NCBI GenBank assembly: GCA_003223255.1
Contig: QHYJ01000137.1
Location: 1-64,000 of the forward strand
Length of the DNA stretch: 64,000 nucleotides
Origin: Acidobacteriota bacterium
GTDB taxonomy: Bacteria > Acidobacteriota > Terriglobia > Acidiferrales > UBA7541
Direction of reading: 5' to 3'
In this document: positions 42,827 to 52,114 of the stretch, one piece after another
How the letters are laid out: each line of letters begins with the position of its first letter
How positions within the stretch are numbered: the stretch's first letter is position 1
Program-made: the position numbers and the translations under genes
The notes under the pieces: model-generated
What the model was told of the DNA's origin: nothing
The model's input: the letters and a program-made list of their open reading frames with translations, nothing else
The model's database searches: none

Positions 42827-44362
42827 TCAGTTCGCCGCCTTCGAACGAAATGCGCCCCTCTTCCAGTCTTTCAAAATGACTTGGCTGGCCAGGCGGCCGT
42901 TCGCGCCCATGATGCCGCCGCCGGGATGCGTGGCCGAGCCACACATGTACAGGTTGTCGACGGGAGTGCGGTAATATGCCCATCCGGCAACAGGCCTTAA
43001 AAAGAAAAGCTGTTCGAGCGACAGCTCCCCCTGAAAAATGTTTCCCTGCGTGAGGCCGAATTCGCGTTCCAAGTCGAGCGGCGTAAGCACTTGTTTGCCG
43101 ATAATGATGCCTTTAATGTTCGGCGCATACTCGGCAATCGTTTCAATGACGTTATTGCCGAAAGCTTCGCGCTGCTCGTCCCACGTGCCCGCAGCCAGTT
43201 TGTACGGCGCGTATTGCACGAAACAGGAAAGAACGTGTTTGCCCGGAGGCGCCACGCTCGGGTCCGTCAAGCTCGGAATCACCATGTCGATGTACGGGCG
43301 GCGCGAGTACTGTCCGTACTTGGCGTCGTCATACGCGCGCTCCATGTAGTTCATCGCAGGAGAGATGGAAATCGCCCCGCGAAGATGCGCGCCAGCACCA
43401 GGCAGGCATTTGAAATTGGGAAGCGCGTCAAGCGCGAGGTTCACTTTGCCGGAGGAGCCGCGAAATTTGTAGTGTCGCACGCTTTCGAGAAAATCCGAGG
43501 GCAGATCGCTGGGATCGAGAAATTTTTCAAATGTGAGATGCGGGTCGACGCCCGACGAAATCACTCCCGCGGAAATTTCTTCGCCCGACTGCAGCACTAC
43601 TCCGCAGGCCCGGCCATTCTTCGTAAGAATTTTCGCAACCGGTGCTTTGGTGCGAATTTCCGCGCCAAGTTCGCGTGCGGCAGAGGCGATGGCGTTCGAA
43701 ATGGCGCCCGTGCCCCCGCGGCTAAAGCCCCAGGAGCGAAACGCCCCGTCAATTTCGCCCATGTAATGATGGAGCAAAACATACGCGGTTGCCGGCGAGC
43801 GAATGCCCAGAAACGTGCCAATGATTCCTGAAGCCGACATCGTGGCCTTCAGCACATCGGTTTCGAACCACTGGTCGAGAAAGTCCGCAGAGCTCATGGT
43901 CATGAGCTGCACTAGCGTGTACCGCTCGTCGGAAGAGAGTTCGCGAAAGCGCTGCAGCAAAAAAAGAAACTGCTTGAGGTCGCGCGGGTTCAGCGTCGTC
44001 GGATCGGGCGGAATCATTGAGAGGATGGGCTTCACGAACCGGCACATGGGCACCATCATCTTCGAAAACTCTTCGTACGCTTCGGCGTCCACGCGCGAAT
44101 GCCGGCGAATTTCCCGGATGGTCTCCAATCCGTGCCGTGGCAGATCGAGTTCCCGGATGATTTCCGGCCGCAGCAGCGAAACCACGTAAGAGTATTCCGA
44201 AAACAGGAACCCGGGAAAGATTTCCTCCGTCACTGCTGCTCCCCCCAGCACGTGCCGCCGCTCCAAAACGACGACTCTCTTCCCCGCTTTGGCCAGGTAC
44301 GCGGCGTTTACCAGGCCGTTGTGGCCGCCGCCGATGACAATGACGTCGTAGTGCTGCCCCAT
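42827..44362 (-). CDS. FAD-dependent oxidoreductase of the PYROXD2 type, first of a tandem pair
   Basis: The 511-residue protein opens MGQHYDVIVIGGGHNGLVNAAYLAKAGKRVVVLERR, a classic FAD-binding motif. GGTGAISNAIASAARELGAEI and a C-terminal CGSATHPGGGIMGANGRLASQVI match the companion gene block for block. The pair may form a complex. It faces a divergent GcvT-like gene across a 305-base region with a good promoter for the latter. Confidence 0.85.
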   Translation of the reverse strand: MGQHYDVIVIGGGHNGLVNAAYLAKAGKRVVVLERRHVLGGAAVTEEIFPGFLFSEYSYVVSLLRPEIIRELDLPRHGLETIREIRRHSRVDAEAYEEFSKMMVPMCRFVKPILSMIPPDPTTLNPRDLKQFLFLLQRFRELSSDERYTLVQLMTMSSADFLDQWFETDVLKATMSASGIIGTFLGIRSPATAYVLLHHYMGEIDGAFRSWGFSRGGTGAISNAIASAARELGAEIRTKAPVAKILTKNGRACGVVLQSGEEISAGVISSGVDPHLTFEKFLDPSDLPSDFLESVRHYKFRGSSGKVNLALDALPNFKCLPGAGAHLRGAISISPAMNYMERAYDDAKYGQYSRRPYIDMVIPSLTDPSVAPPGKHVLSCFVQYAPYKLAAGTWDEQREAFGNNVIETIAEYAPNIKGIIIGKQVLTPLDLEREFGLTQGNIFQGELSLEQLFFLRPVAGWAYYRTPVDNLYMCGSATHPGGGIMGANGRLASQVILKDWKRGAFRSKAAN

Positions 44363-44667
44363 GCAGTCAGGCTCCGGTTTGACTCAATAGAAAAATGCGG
44401 GACGCAAAACAAAGCATTTTACAGAGACCAGCAATACCGCACAAGAAGCCTGAGGCGGATCGTGAGGAGAGAGTCGCCAAGATTTTCCTGGCAACAACGC
44501 CACCCTCGAGCTCGCATAGGTTCGAATTCCCAGAACGAAAACCAACGGTTTCCAGCTCGCCAGCCCATCCCCCTCACCGCTTCCTCGCGTCTTGCGACCG
44601 TACTCGCCTCGCACCTATAATTCGGTGTTCTTGCAGCTATTTCTGCGACGTTTAGAACGGAGGAATC
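44363..44667. promoter_or_regulatory. Divergent regulatory region of the oxidoreductase pair and the GcvT-like gene
   Basis: The region has no gene. On the plus strand TTGCGA (44592-44597) and TATAAT (44616-44621) are spaced by 18 bases and lie 46 bases before the GTG start of the GcvT-like gene, next to an SD of GGAGGA. It is one of the best promoters in the window. Nothing comparable was found for the minus-strand side. Confidence 0.6.
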
Positions 44668-45867
44668 GTGCCGGTCGGAACTGCCTTTCATGAGCGCACT
44701 TTGGCGCTGTGCGAAAGCCTGAGCTATCGCGAGTGGTCGGGCTATTACACCGTCAGCGTCTACGAAATGCACCACGAGCACGAGTACCATGCCATCCGCA
44801 ATTCGGCCTCGCTCATCGACATTTCCCCGCTCTTCAAATACCGCGTGACCGGCCGCGATGCCACCAAGTTCGTCAACCGCGTCATCTGCCGCGACATCAA
44901 CAAAGTCGCCGTCGATCAGGTCATCTACTGCTGCTGGTGTGATCCGGAAGGCAAAGTCATCGACGATGGCACCATCACGCGGCTCGGCGAAAACGAATAC
45001 CGCTGGACCGCCGCCGATCCCAGCCTGCGCTGGTTTCAGCAAAACGCCCTCGCCCTCGACGCAAAGATCGAAGACATTTCCGAGCAAACTGCGGCGCTCG
45101 CGCTTCAAGGCCCCATGTCCGGCCGCGTCCTCCGCGCCGTGACCGACGCTCCCATCGACAACCTGAAATATTTCCGTGTCACACACGGAAAAATCGCCGG
45201 AGTCCCCCTAGACATCTCCCGCACCGGTTACACCGGCGACCTTGGCTTCGAAATCTGGATGCCCTGGATTGACGCTGTGAAAGTCTGGGACGCGCTTGTC
45301 GCCAAAGGCAAAGCTTTCGACATTCATCCGGCGGGCATGATCGCATTGGACATCGCCCGCATCGAAGCCGGACTTATCCTCATCGAAGTCGACTACATTT
45401 CCAGCAAAAAAGCGCTCACAGCATCGCAAAAGTATTCGCCGTTTGAAATTGGGCTGGGCAAGCTGGTTGATTTGAAAAAGGAAAATTTCGTCGGTCGCGA
45501 AGCGCTGGCGCAAGAAGCAAAGAAAGGCGCGGAGCGCGCGCTCGTCGGGCTGGAAATCAATTGGAATGAGGTGGAAGCTCTTTATGACAAGCTGAAAATG
45601 GCTCCGCAAGTGCCGGGCATGGCCTCGCGCGTGGCCGTGCCCGTGTATCGCGGCGGGCGCCAAGTGGGCAAAGCTACCTCCACCACCTGGTCTCCCACCT
45701 TGAAAAAAATGATCGCTCTTGCCTCCGTGAGCCGCGAAAGCTCCGGAAAGGGCACATCGCTCAGCATGGAAATGACCGTCGAAGCCGTGCGCCACACCGT
45801 CTCCGCGAAAGTCGTCCCGCTCCCCTTCTTCAATCCCCCGCGCAAAGCTGCCGTCCCGGTGCTTTAG
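44668..45867 (+). CDS. GcvT-family aminomethyltransferase-like protein
   Basis: The start is GTG 44668, six bases after GGAGGA. The 399-residue protein keeps the GcvT core: ASLIDISPLFKYRVTGRDATKFVNRV, ALQGPMSGRVL, and ISRTGYTGDLGFEIWMP; the C-terminal domain ends with VRHTVSAKVVPLPFF. GcvT proteins bind THF and transfer one-carbon units. No gcvP or gcvH lies nearby, so a role in the glycine cleavage system itself is unlikely. The divergent FAD oxidoreductases suggest an amine-demethylating or amino-acid-degrading set (inference). Confidence 0.85.
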   Translation: MPVGTAFHERTLALCESLSYREWSGYYTVSVYEMHHEHEYHAIRNSASLIDISPLFKYRVTGRDATKFVNRVICRDINKVAVDQVIYCCWCDPEGKVIDDGTITRLGENEYRWTAADPSLRWFQQNALALDAKIEDISEQTAALALQGPMSGRVLRAVTDAPIDNLKYFRVTHGKIAGVPLDISRTGYTGDLGFEIWMPWIDAVKVWDALVAKGKAFDIHPAGMIALDIARIEAGLILIEVDYISSKKALTASQKYSPFEIGLGKLVDLKKENFVGREALAQEAKKGAERALVGLEINWNEVEALYDKLKMAPQVPGMASRVAVPVYRGGRQVGKATSTTWSPTLKKMIALASVSRESSGKGTSLSMEMTVEAVRHTVSAKVVPLPFFNPPRKAAVPVL

Positions 45868-45901
45868 CAGCCTTCCCTGCTGTTTCGTGAAAGAGCATGA
45901 T

Positions 45902-47092
45902 TCATTGCACCAGACGGTTGTATTTCCTGAGCACCGCGCGCAGTTTGTCGTGCGGCAGCGCAATCGCCTTGTGATTCTCGATCCCCGTCATCGTCTCCGC
46001 CGCCACCATCGCGTTGATAATCGCTTCTTCCGTCGCCTCCACGGTGGCGGCAAACACCGGATTCATCTGGTCGTTCGGCAGCATCGCGAGGTGTACAAGA
46101 CCATCCGGCTGCGCCGCTCCGGAGTTCGCCGTCGAGAAGGCAATAAAAATATCTCCTGAGCCGTTCCCTGAGATACTGCCGTTTCGCCCTAAGCCGAGCG
46201 AAACACGCCGTGACAGCCGTTTCAGTTGATGCGCCACGAGCGGAGCATCCGTAGCTACCACCACAATAATCGAACCGTGATCCGCCTCTGCGAACGCTGA
46301 ATCCGCGAAGGCATCATCCTCAGGAATCTCCCGTCCCACCGGCGCTCCCGCAATTCGTAAATTCCGCCTTGAGCCGTAATTGCACTGCACCAGCACTCCC
46401 ACCGCGTAGCTGCCGAGCTTCGTATCCACTTTTCTCGACGATGTGCCGATGCCACCTTTGAAACCATTGCAAATCATTCCCGTTCCGCCGCCCACGCTGC
46501 CTTCTTCCACAGGACCGCGATGCGCGGAATCAATCGCATGAAACGCGTGCTCGGGCTTCACGTGAAACCCGTTGATGTCGTTCAGCCAGCCATCCCAGGT
46601 CTCCGCCACCACCGGCAGCGACCACCAGTAGCCCGTCGGATCCGGCTGCCCGCGCTGCACACGCCATTCGATCACCGCATCGCGCACCACGCCCACGCTG
46701 TGCGTGTTGGTAATCATCACCGGCCCTTCCAGAAATCCCGACTCCTCCACCCAAGTCGTGCCGGTCATTTCCCCGTTGCCGTTGAGCGACCACCAACCTG
46801 CAAACACGGGATTCATCATCGAATCTTTTCCGCGCGGAAGAACCGCCGTTACACCCGTTCGCACTGGGCCTCTGCCGATCTGCAGTTTACCTTCGCCGGA
46901 AATCAGCGTCGTATGACCGACGGTGACCCCCATAACGTCGGTAATCGCATTCAGCGGCCCCGGCGTTCCGTCAAACGGTACGCCCAGATCGCGCGCACGC
47001 GGCTTCGTGCGGCCTTCTTGCTGCGCGAACGCCGGTGAAATCAAAAAAGCTAAACAAAACATCGGCACGAGACAACGTGAAAAACGATCCAT
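45902..47092 (-). CDS. Secreted S58-family aminopeptidase (DmpA/P1 type)
   Basis: The DmpA family removes N-terminal residues, including beta- and D-residues. The start is ATG 47092, with signal peptide MDRFSRCLVPMFCLAFLISPAFAQ. Blocks NAITDVMGVTVGHTTLI, PVFAGWWSLNGNGEMTGTTWVEESGFL, and SVGGGTGMICNGFKGGIGTSSRKV (self-cleaving region, with Gly-Thr/Ser) are visible. The C-terminal half shows GDIFIAFSTANSGA. The start overlaps the M28 peptidase stop by one base (TGATG), so the two are coupled. Confidence 0.88.
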   Translation of the reverse strand: MDRFSRCLVPMFCLAFLISPAFAQQEGRTKPRARDLGVPFDGTPGPLNAITDVMGVTVGHTTLISGEGKLQIGRGPVRTGVTAVLPRGKDSMMNPVFAGWWSLNGNGEMTGTTWVEESGFLEGPVMITNTHSVGVVRDAVIEWRVQRGQPDPTGYWWSLPVVAETWDGWLNDINGFHVKPEHAFHAIDSAHRGPVEEGSVGGGTGMICNGFKGGIGTSSRKVDTKLGSYAVGVLVQCNYGSRRNLRIAGAPVGREIPEDDAFADSAFAEADHGSIIVVVATDAPLVAHQLKRLSRRVSLGLGRNGSISGNGSGDIFIAFSTANSGAAQPDGLVHLAMLPNDQMNPVFAATVEATEEAIINAMVAAETMTGIENHKAIALPHDKLRAVLRKYNRLVQ

Positions 47093-49290
47093 CAATTGTT
47101 CTTCTCCCAGGAATTCTTTGCCATCCGCAGCAATGCGATGTTCTTTTCGAGCGCCCGTTCGATCAACGCCTCTTGCTCGGCCGCCAGCTTCCAATCGCCC
47201 TTTTCCACTGCTTCGGTCAGCCCTGGAAACTCCAGGTGCGCGTACGTGTAGCGAGCCGCATAAAGCAAATGCTGGAACCACGGCCGCCCCGGAATCCCGC
47301 CCGGGTCGAGCCAATTCGATTCCACTTGCAAAAGCTCCTGATTCAGCCGCTGCATCTTCTCCGCAGAATCCCCGCCGGCAGCCAGACCTTTTTCGACCGC
47401 CTCCCGCAGCTCATTTCCCGCCTTCTGAAATTCCGCGATGCGTTCATGGAGCTTTTTCAACTTCAGCTTATGCGCATCCGGCTTGTTCTTCAGTTCCAGG
47501 TCCGTCAGAAAATGCTCCAGCACCATAGCGTTGAAACCGAAGTCATACGGCAGCACATCCGCGTTGGCCAGCCGCAGCGCCACCAATCCCCAGATGTCGG
47601 TCAGCGCGACGTGATATTCGAAGGTGGGATCGCCGATGTGCTCCATCCAGTAATGATCGTCGTACATCGAGTGATACACGCCGTAATCACCAGTAAACCC
47701 GAGGTTGATCACCGGCCAGCCCAGATGATTCAGAAACACCGTGTGGTCTGAACCGCTGCCGATGCGCGTCTCGACCAGCCCGCTGTCGTGCGGTTGCGCG
47801 CTGGCCTTTTCATCGCGCTTGCTCGTCGCCCGCCAAGCTTCATACAACGATTTCCCGGAAGGCGCGCGCGCATCTTTCGAAGCTTCCACAAGCATCGGCG
47901 CCAGCGAAGCCACCGCCGAAGGCGAAAAGCTCAGCCCTTCGTCGCCCGCGGTCGTGGCCGCTCCCGCCACGGATTCGTCTACGTTCAGATACGCCACCAG
48001 CTTTTTCTTCAAATCTTCCGCGAACTGCTCGCCCCATTCCGTCGAGCCCGTCAGCGCGTACTCTTCTCCATCCCAACTGCAGGCGATCACCGTGCGCCGC
48101 GTCCACATGCCGCGCTGCTTCAGTTCGCCGAGCGCCCGCGTCAGCTCCATCATCGAAGCCGTGCCGCTTGAAGGATCGACGCCGCCAAAAACCCATGCGT
48201 CGCGATGATTCCCGACCAGCACCCATTCGTCCGGCGACTCACTTCCGCGAATGCGCGCTTCCACCACGGCGTACGGTTGCAAACTCGTATCCATGTCCAC
48301 TTTCACGTGCGCGGTCACCGCGCCCGTGAGCCGGTACTTGATAGGCAACGCGCCTTGCCAATCTCTCGGCGCCTGCGGGCCGTTCATCTTTTCGAGCAAT
48401 GGTTTCGCGTCGCGCCAAGAAAGCGGAAGCGCCGGGATTTTCGGCAGCGACCACGCTTCTTCCGGCTTGATGTGCCGTGCGCCCGGAACCGAAGCCCAGC
48501 CTGGCGTTGTAGGGTCGCCTGGCACGATATAGTCGTAAGTAATCGCGCCGCGCTGAATGTGGCCTTCTGGCCCCCACGGTCCGTCGGGAAAAACTTTTCC
48601 CCGCGCGTAGCCATCCTCCGCAGGATCGGAATAAATCAGCAGCGCCGCTGCGCCTTCGCGTTCCGCCGTCAGCGCTTTGAACCCACGATAGCTGTACGGA
48701 TTCGAATAGCGCACCAAGACGATTTTCCCTTTGACGCCGATGCCGTTTTTGCGCAGCAAATCATAGTCTTCAGGATTCCCGCTGTGCGCGTAGACCACTT
48801 CCGCCGTGACGTCGCCCGAAGCCGAATATCCAAAGTATGCACCGGAAACCGCGGAATTCTTCGTGTCTGGATCCGCGTCAACCGGATCTTCGCGCAGCGA
48901 CGCCGTGTAATGCGCCGGCGCGGTCATTTCCAGCGAAACGCTGCGCGGGCGCGAATGCAGAACTTCGTAGCGTCGCAACGTCACATCTTCCCAGCCCTGC
49001 TTTCGCCACTCATTCGCGATGTAATCCGCGAGTTGGTTGTTGCGCTCGGATGCCGCGGGATGCGGCTCTGCCGTGAACGTCCGGTGCCACTCCCGCGTCT
49101 TTTCTGGCGAAGGAATCGCCTGAAATTCTGTTTCGAGCTTGTGCTCTAAAACTGCATGGGGCGGTGTAAAACCTAAAATCGGCGCTGAGGCAGAAGAGGG
49201 CGGAGTTTCCTGATGTTGCGCAAGAAGAACGGTGGAAACAAACAGAAGTGTGAGGAAGCTAGCGGGGGGTACAACAGAACATTTTCGCAT
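47092..49290 (-). CDS. Secreted M28-family peptidase, glutamate carboxypeptidase II-like
   Basis: The 732-residue protein has a signal peptide (SFLTLLFVSTVLLAQ), a PA-domain insert (VYAHSGNPEDYDLLRKNGIGVKGKIVLVRY), and an M28 zinc core. The zinc ligands and catalytic Glu are in GNHRDAWVFGGVDPSSG, CSWDGEEYALTGSTEWGE, LVAYLNVDESV and VYHSMYDDHYWME. A TFR-dimer-type C-terminus follows. It resembles human PSMA/GCPII in layout; substrate specificity is not implied. With the adjacent S58 enzyme it forms a peptide-trimming set. Confidence 0.9.
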   Translation of the reverse strand: MRKCSVVPPASFLTLLFVSTVLLAQHQETPPSSASAPILGFTPPHAVLEHKLETEFQAIPSPEKTREWHRTFTAEPHPAASERNNQLADYIANEWRKQGWEDVTLRRYEVLHSRPRSVSLEMTAPAHYTASLREDPVDADPDTKNSAVSGAYFGYSASGDVTAEVVYAHSGNPEDYDLLRKNGIGVKGKIVLVRYSNPYSYRGFKALTAEREGAAALLIYSDPAEDGYARGKVFPDGPWGPEGHIQRGAITYDYIVPGDPTTPGWASVPGARHIKPEEAWSLPKIPALPLSWRDAKPLLEKMNGPQAPRDWQGALPIKYRLTGAVTAHVKVDMDTSLQPYAVVEARIRGSESPDEWVLVGNHRDAWVFGGVDPSSGTASMMELTRALGELKQRGMWTRRTVIACSWDGEEYALTGSTEWGEQFAEDLKKKLVAYLNVDESVAGAATTAGDEGLSFSPSAVASLAPMLVEASKDARAPSGKSLYEAWRATSKRDEKASAQPHDSGLVETRIGSGSDHTVFLNHLGWPVINLGFTGDYGVYHSMYDDHYWMEHIGDPTFEYHVALTDIWGLVALRLANADVLPYDFGFNAMVLEHFLTDLELKNKPDAHKLKLKKLHERIAEFQKAGNELREAVEKGLAAGGDSAEKMQRLNQELLQVESNWLDPGGIPGRPWFQHLLYAARYTYAHLEFPGLTEAVEKGDWKLAAEQEALIERALEKNIALLRMAKNSWEKNN

Positions 49291-49331
49291 TCGTAGTTAC
49301 TCTCCACGAACCGATCAGACCATCTAGCGAA

Positions 49332-50666
49332 TCAAGAAGGAAACACTTTTTTCAGCGCTGATGCCAGAGCGCTCCCAATAAGCGCGCACTCTTCCTCGGA
49401 AATAATGAACGGCGGCGCCAGCAGGAGGTGATCGCCGCGATGGCCATCGACGCAGCCCTGCGTCGGATAGGTCAGCACGCCTTCGCCAGCCGCGACTTGG
49501 CGGATTTTCTCCGCAACGTTCTCGGATTTTGGAAACGGCTCACGCGTGGCCTTGTCCTTCACGAATTCCATTCCCAGCAGCAATCCCATCCCCCGGATGT
49601 CGCCGACGTGCGGATGTGCAAGCAACGGAGCGAGCGCCTCGCGCAAACTCTTCCCCGCCGGGTTCACACGCTCGAAAAGCCGATGGGTATCCAGATAGTC
49701 CAGGACGGCGTTGCCCGCCGCCGTGCACACCGGATGCGCCTGATACGTAAAACCGTGCATGAACGCGCCCGATCCTCCTTCGATGGCCCCCACCACGCGT
49801 GCCGAAGCGAGCACGCCGCCTAGCGGTGCGTATCCGCTCGCCACTCCCTTCCCTACTAAAATAATGTCCGGCTCGATTCCCCAATGCTGCACCGCGAAAG
49901 CTTTTCCCGTGCGGCCCATCCCGGTCATGACTTCGTCGGCAATCAGTAAAATGCCGTGCTTGCGGCAGATTTCTGCAATGCGCGCGACGTAGCCTTCAGG
50001 AGGCGTGGCCGCGCCAAGCGTCGCGCCAACCACCGGCTCGAAAATAAACGCGGCCGCGGTCTCTGTCCGGTGTTCGCCCACAAACGTTTCAAGGTCATCC
50101 GCGCACGCGAGCTCGCATTGCGGAAAAGTCTTGTTGAATGGGCAGTGCCGGCAGAAACAAGGAGCAATATGCCCCCACTCCGGAATCAACGGCGCATACG
50201 GCGCGCGCCGCGCCACGTTTCCGCTGACGGTCATCGCGCCCAGCGTGCTTCCGTGATAACTCTGCCGCCGCGAAATCACGCGGTAGCGCTCCGCTTGTCC
50301 GGTTTCCACGTGATACTGGCGCACCATTTTGATTGCGGTTTCCGTCGCTTCGGAGCCGCCGCACGTGAAATAAACGCGCCCGCCGTTGCGAAAATTCGCC
50401 GGCGCGAGCGCCAGCAGCCGTGCCGCAAGCTTTTCGGCCGGCTCACTATGAAACTGCGAAGTGTGCGCGAACGCAATTTGCGCGGATTGCTCCGCCATCG
50501 CGTGACCAATTTCCGCGACGCCGTGGCCGATGCTCACCACTGCAGCCTGACCCGCGGCGTCCAGAAAGCGGCGGCCGTTTTCGTCCACAATCCAGCAGCC
50601 TTCCCCGCGCGCCGCGAGGGGAAACATCTTCTTGAGATTTCGGGAAAAAAGTACGGTCGTCGGCAT
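49332..50666 (-). CDS. Class III PLP-dependent aminotransferase
   Basis: The start is ATG 50666 (MPTTVLFSRNLKKMFPLAARGEGCWIVDENG); a longer frame exists but overlaps the divergent permease. The core has YFTCGGSEATETAIKMVRQYH, LLIADEVMTGMGRTGKAFAVQ (cofactor-binding Asp), and the PLP Lys in LVGKGVASGYAPLGGV. Fold type I omega-aminotransferases of this sort act on diamines, GABA-like or beta-amino substrates. An APC permease starts divergently 80 bases away. The two could form an uptake plus degradation pair. Confidence 0.9.
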   Translation of the reverse strand: MPTTVLFSRNLKKMFPLAARGEGCWIVDENGRRFLDAAGQAAVVSIGHGVAEIGHAMAEQSAQIAFAHTSQFHSEPAEKLAARLLALAPANFRNGGRVYFTCGGSEATETAIKMVRQYHVETGQAERYRVISRRQSYHGSTLGAMTVSGNVARRAPYAPLIPEWGHIAPCFCRHCPFNKTFPQCELACADDLETFVGEHRTETAAAFIFEPVVGATLGAATPPEGYVARIAEICRKHGILLIADEVMTGMGRTGKAFAVQHWGIEPDIILVGKGVASGYAPLGGVLASARVVGAIEGGSGAFMHGFTYQAHPVCTAAGNAVLDYLDTHRLFERVNPAGKSLREALAPLLAHPHVGDIRGMGLLLGMEFVKDKATREPFPKSENVAEKIRQVAAGEGVLTYPTQGCVDGHRGDHLLLAPPFIISEEECALIGSALASALKKVFPS

Positions 50667-50747
50667 GGCTGGTCCGGGGAAGATTGTAGCAGACTCGCTT
50701 CCCTCGTCGTCGGGATACAATGCGCGGATGACCGGTCGGAAGCACAA

Positions 50748-52058
50748 TTGATAGCACCCTCTAGCGAGCTCGTTCGCACCATCGGCCGCTGGAGCCTCGC
50801 GGCGCTCATGGTCAACACCATGGTGGGCGCCAGCATTTTTGGTCTTCCCGCGCTGATCGCGGCCCGGCTCGGCAAATGGAGCCCCTTCGGTTTCCTCGTG
50901 GCCTTCGCGGTCATCGCCGTCATCGCCGCGTGCATGGCCGAAGTCGCTTCGCAATTTCAGGACGCCGGCGGCCCGTATCTCTACACGCGCGTGGCTTTCG
51001 GCCGTTTTCTCGCCATTCAAAACGGCTGGTTGACCTGGCTGACGCGCATCGCCGCCGTTTCCGCGGTCGCCAATCTCTTCATCACTTATCTAGCTGAATT
51101 TTTGCCTGCGGTCACGAAACCATTTGCCCGTGCAAGCGTCCTAACAATTCTCATTGGCTTCCTTGCAGCCGTGAACTATCGCGGCGTCTCTGGCGGCAAC
51201 CAACTCAGCAATTTTCTCACCGTCACCAAAATCGGTTTGCTCGGCTTCTTCGTCATCGCAGGTCTTGCCGCTCTGGCCTTCCATCCCGACATTCGCGTGA
51301 ATCCGGCCTCTGTCGTTACCACTTCGTCTGCCTGGTTCGAAGCCGTGCTTCTGATGATGTATTCCTACGCCGGCTTTGACGCGGCCCTCATCGCTTCCGG
51401 TGAGGCTCGCAACACGCGCAAAGACATCCCGGTTGCGCTTTTCTTAGCCATCGCGGGAATAACGATCGTTTACATCGCCGTCCAATATCTGGTGATCCAT
51501 ACCATTCCCAGCGCTGGCGCGTCTTCCGCTCCCGTAGTCGACTCCGCTCGCCGGTTTCTGCCGCACTGGGCCGTGCGCACCGTGGCCGCGGGCACGCTAA
51601 TCTCGGCTTACGGCTATCTCAGCGCCAACATGCTCCATACCCCGCGTGTCACCTTAGCCATGGGCGAGCGTGGCGATTTCCCCGCGTTTTTTGCAAGGAT
51701 TCATCCTCGCTTCCGAACCCCGCACATTTCCATTGTGATTTTCGCTGTGCTGCTCCTGATCTTTTCCATCGCGGGAGATTTTCCCGGCAACGCCATGCTT
51801 TCCATCGTCTCGCGCCTGTTCGTCTATGGCTCCATCGCTGCCGCTTTGCCCGTGCTTCGCAAAAAGCGCCCGAGTGCCGACGCTTTCCGCATCCCAGGAG
51901 GAGTTTTCATTTCCGCGCTCGCGCTCCTGGTTACTGCCGTGCTCGTCACGCGCATGCACCGCGGGGAATTTCTTGTGATCGCCCTAACGGCGGCCCTCGC
52001 GCTCGTCAACTGGCTGTGGGCCCGCAATCGCACTATTGGATTCGTTCCGGAAACGTGA
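50748..52058 (+). CDS. APC-family amino acid permease
   Basis: The start is TTG 50748 (MIAPSSELVRTIGRWSLAALM), because no ATG is in frame near the first helix. About twelve helices follow: VNTMVGASIFGLPALIAARLG is helix 1, with the family GxG-like break, and MMYSYAGFDAALIASGEARNTRKDIPVAL is the helix 6 loop. It exchanges or imports amino acids. It lies divergent to the aminotransferase and 56 bases upstream of the S9 peptidase. The start codon is the uncertain part. Confidence 0.87.
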   Translation: MIAPSSELVRTIGRWSLAALMVNTMVGASIFGLPALIAARLGKWSPFGFLVAFAVIAVIAACMAEVASQFQDAGGPYLYTRVAFGRFLAIQNGWLTWLTRIAAVSAVANLFITYLAEFLPAVTKPFARASVLTILIGFLAAVNYRGVSGGNQLSNFLTVTKIGLLGFFVIAGLAALAFHPDIRVNPASVVTTSSAWFEAVLLMMYSYAGFDAALIASGEARNTRKDIPVALFLAIAGITIVYIAVQYLVIHTIPSAGASSAPVVDSARRFLPHWAVRTVAAGTLISAYGYLSANMLHTPRVTLAMGERGDFPAFFARIHPRFRTPHISIVIFAVLLLIFSIAGDFPGNAMLSIVSRLFVYGSIAAALPVLRKKRPSADAFRIPGGVFISALALLVTAVLVTRMHRGEFLVIALTAALALVNWLWARNRTIGFVPET

Positions 52059-52114
52059 CATCATGCAAAGTTTCACAGAACCCTTCACACTTGCAATCTC
52101 ACGGGAGAGAGAAA

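Noticed and set aside
41236-44362. Carotenoid (phytoene) desaturase pair
   Set aside because: Motifs fit PYROXD2-like enzymes and no crtB, crtY or other carotenoid gene is near.
44668-45867. Glycine cleavage T-protein proper
   Set aside because: No gcvH or gcvP neighbour, and the sequence departs from the canonical T-protein; kept as GcvT-like.
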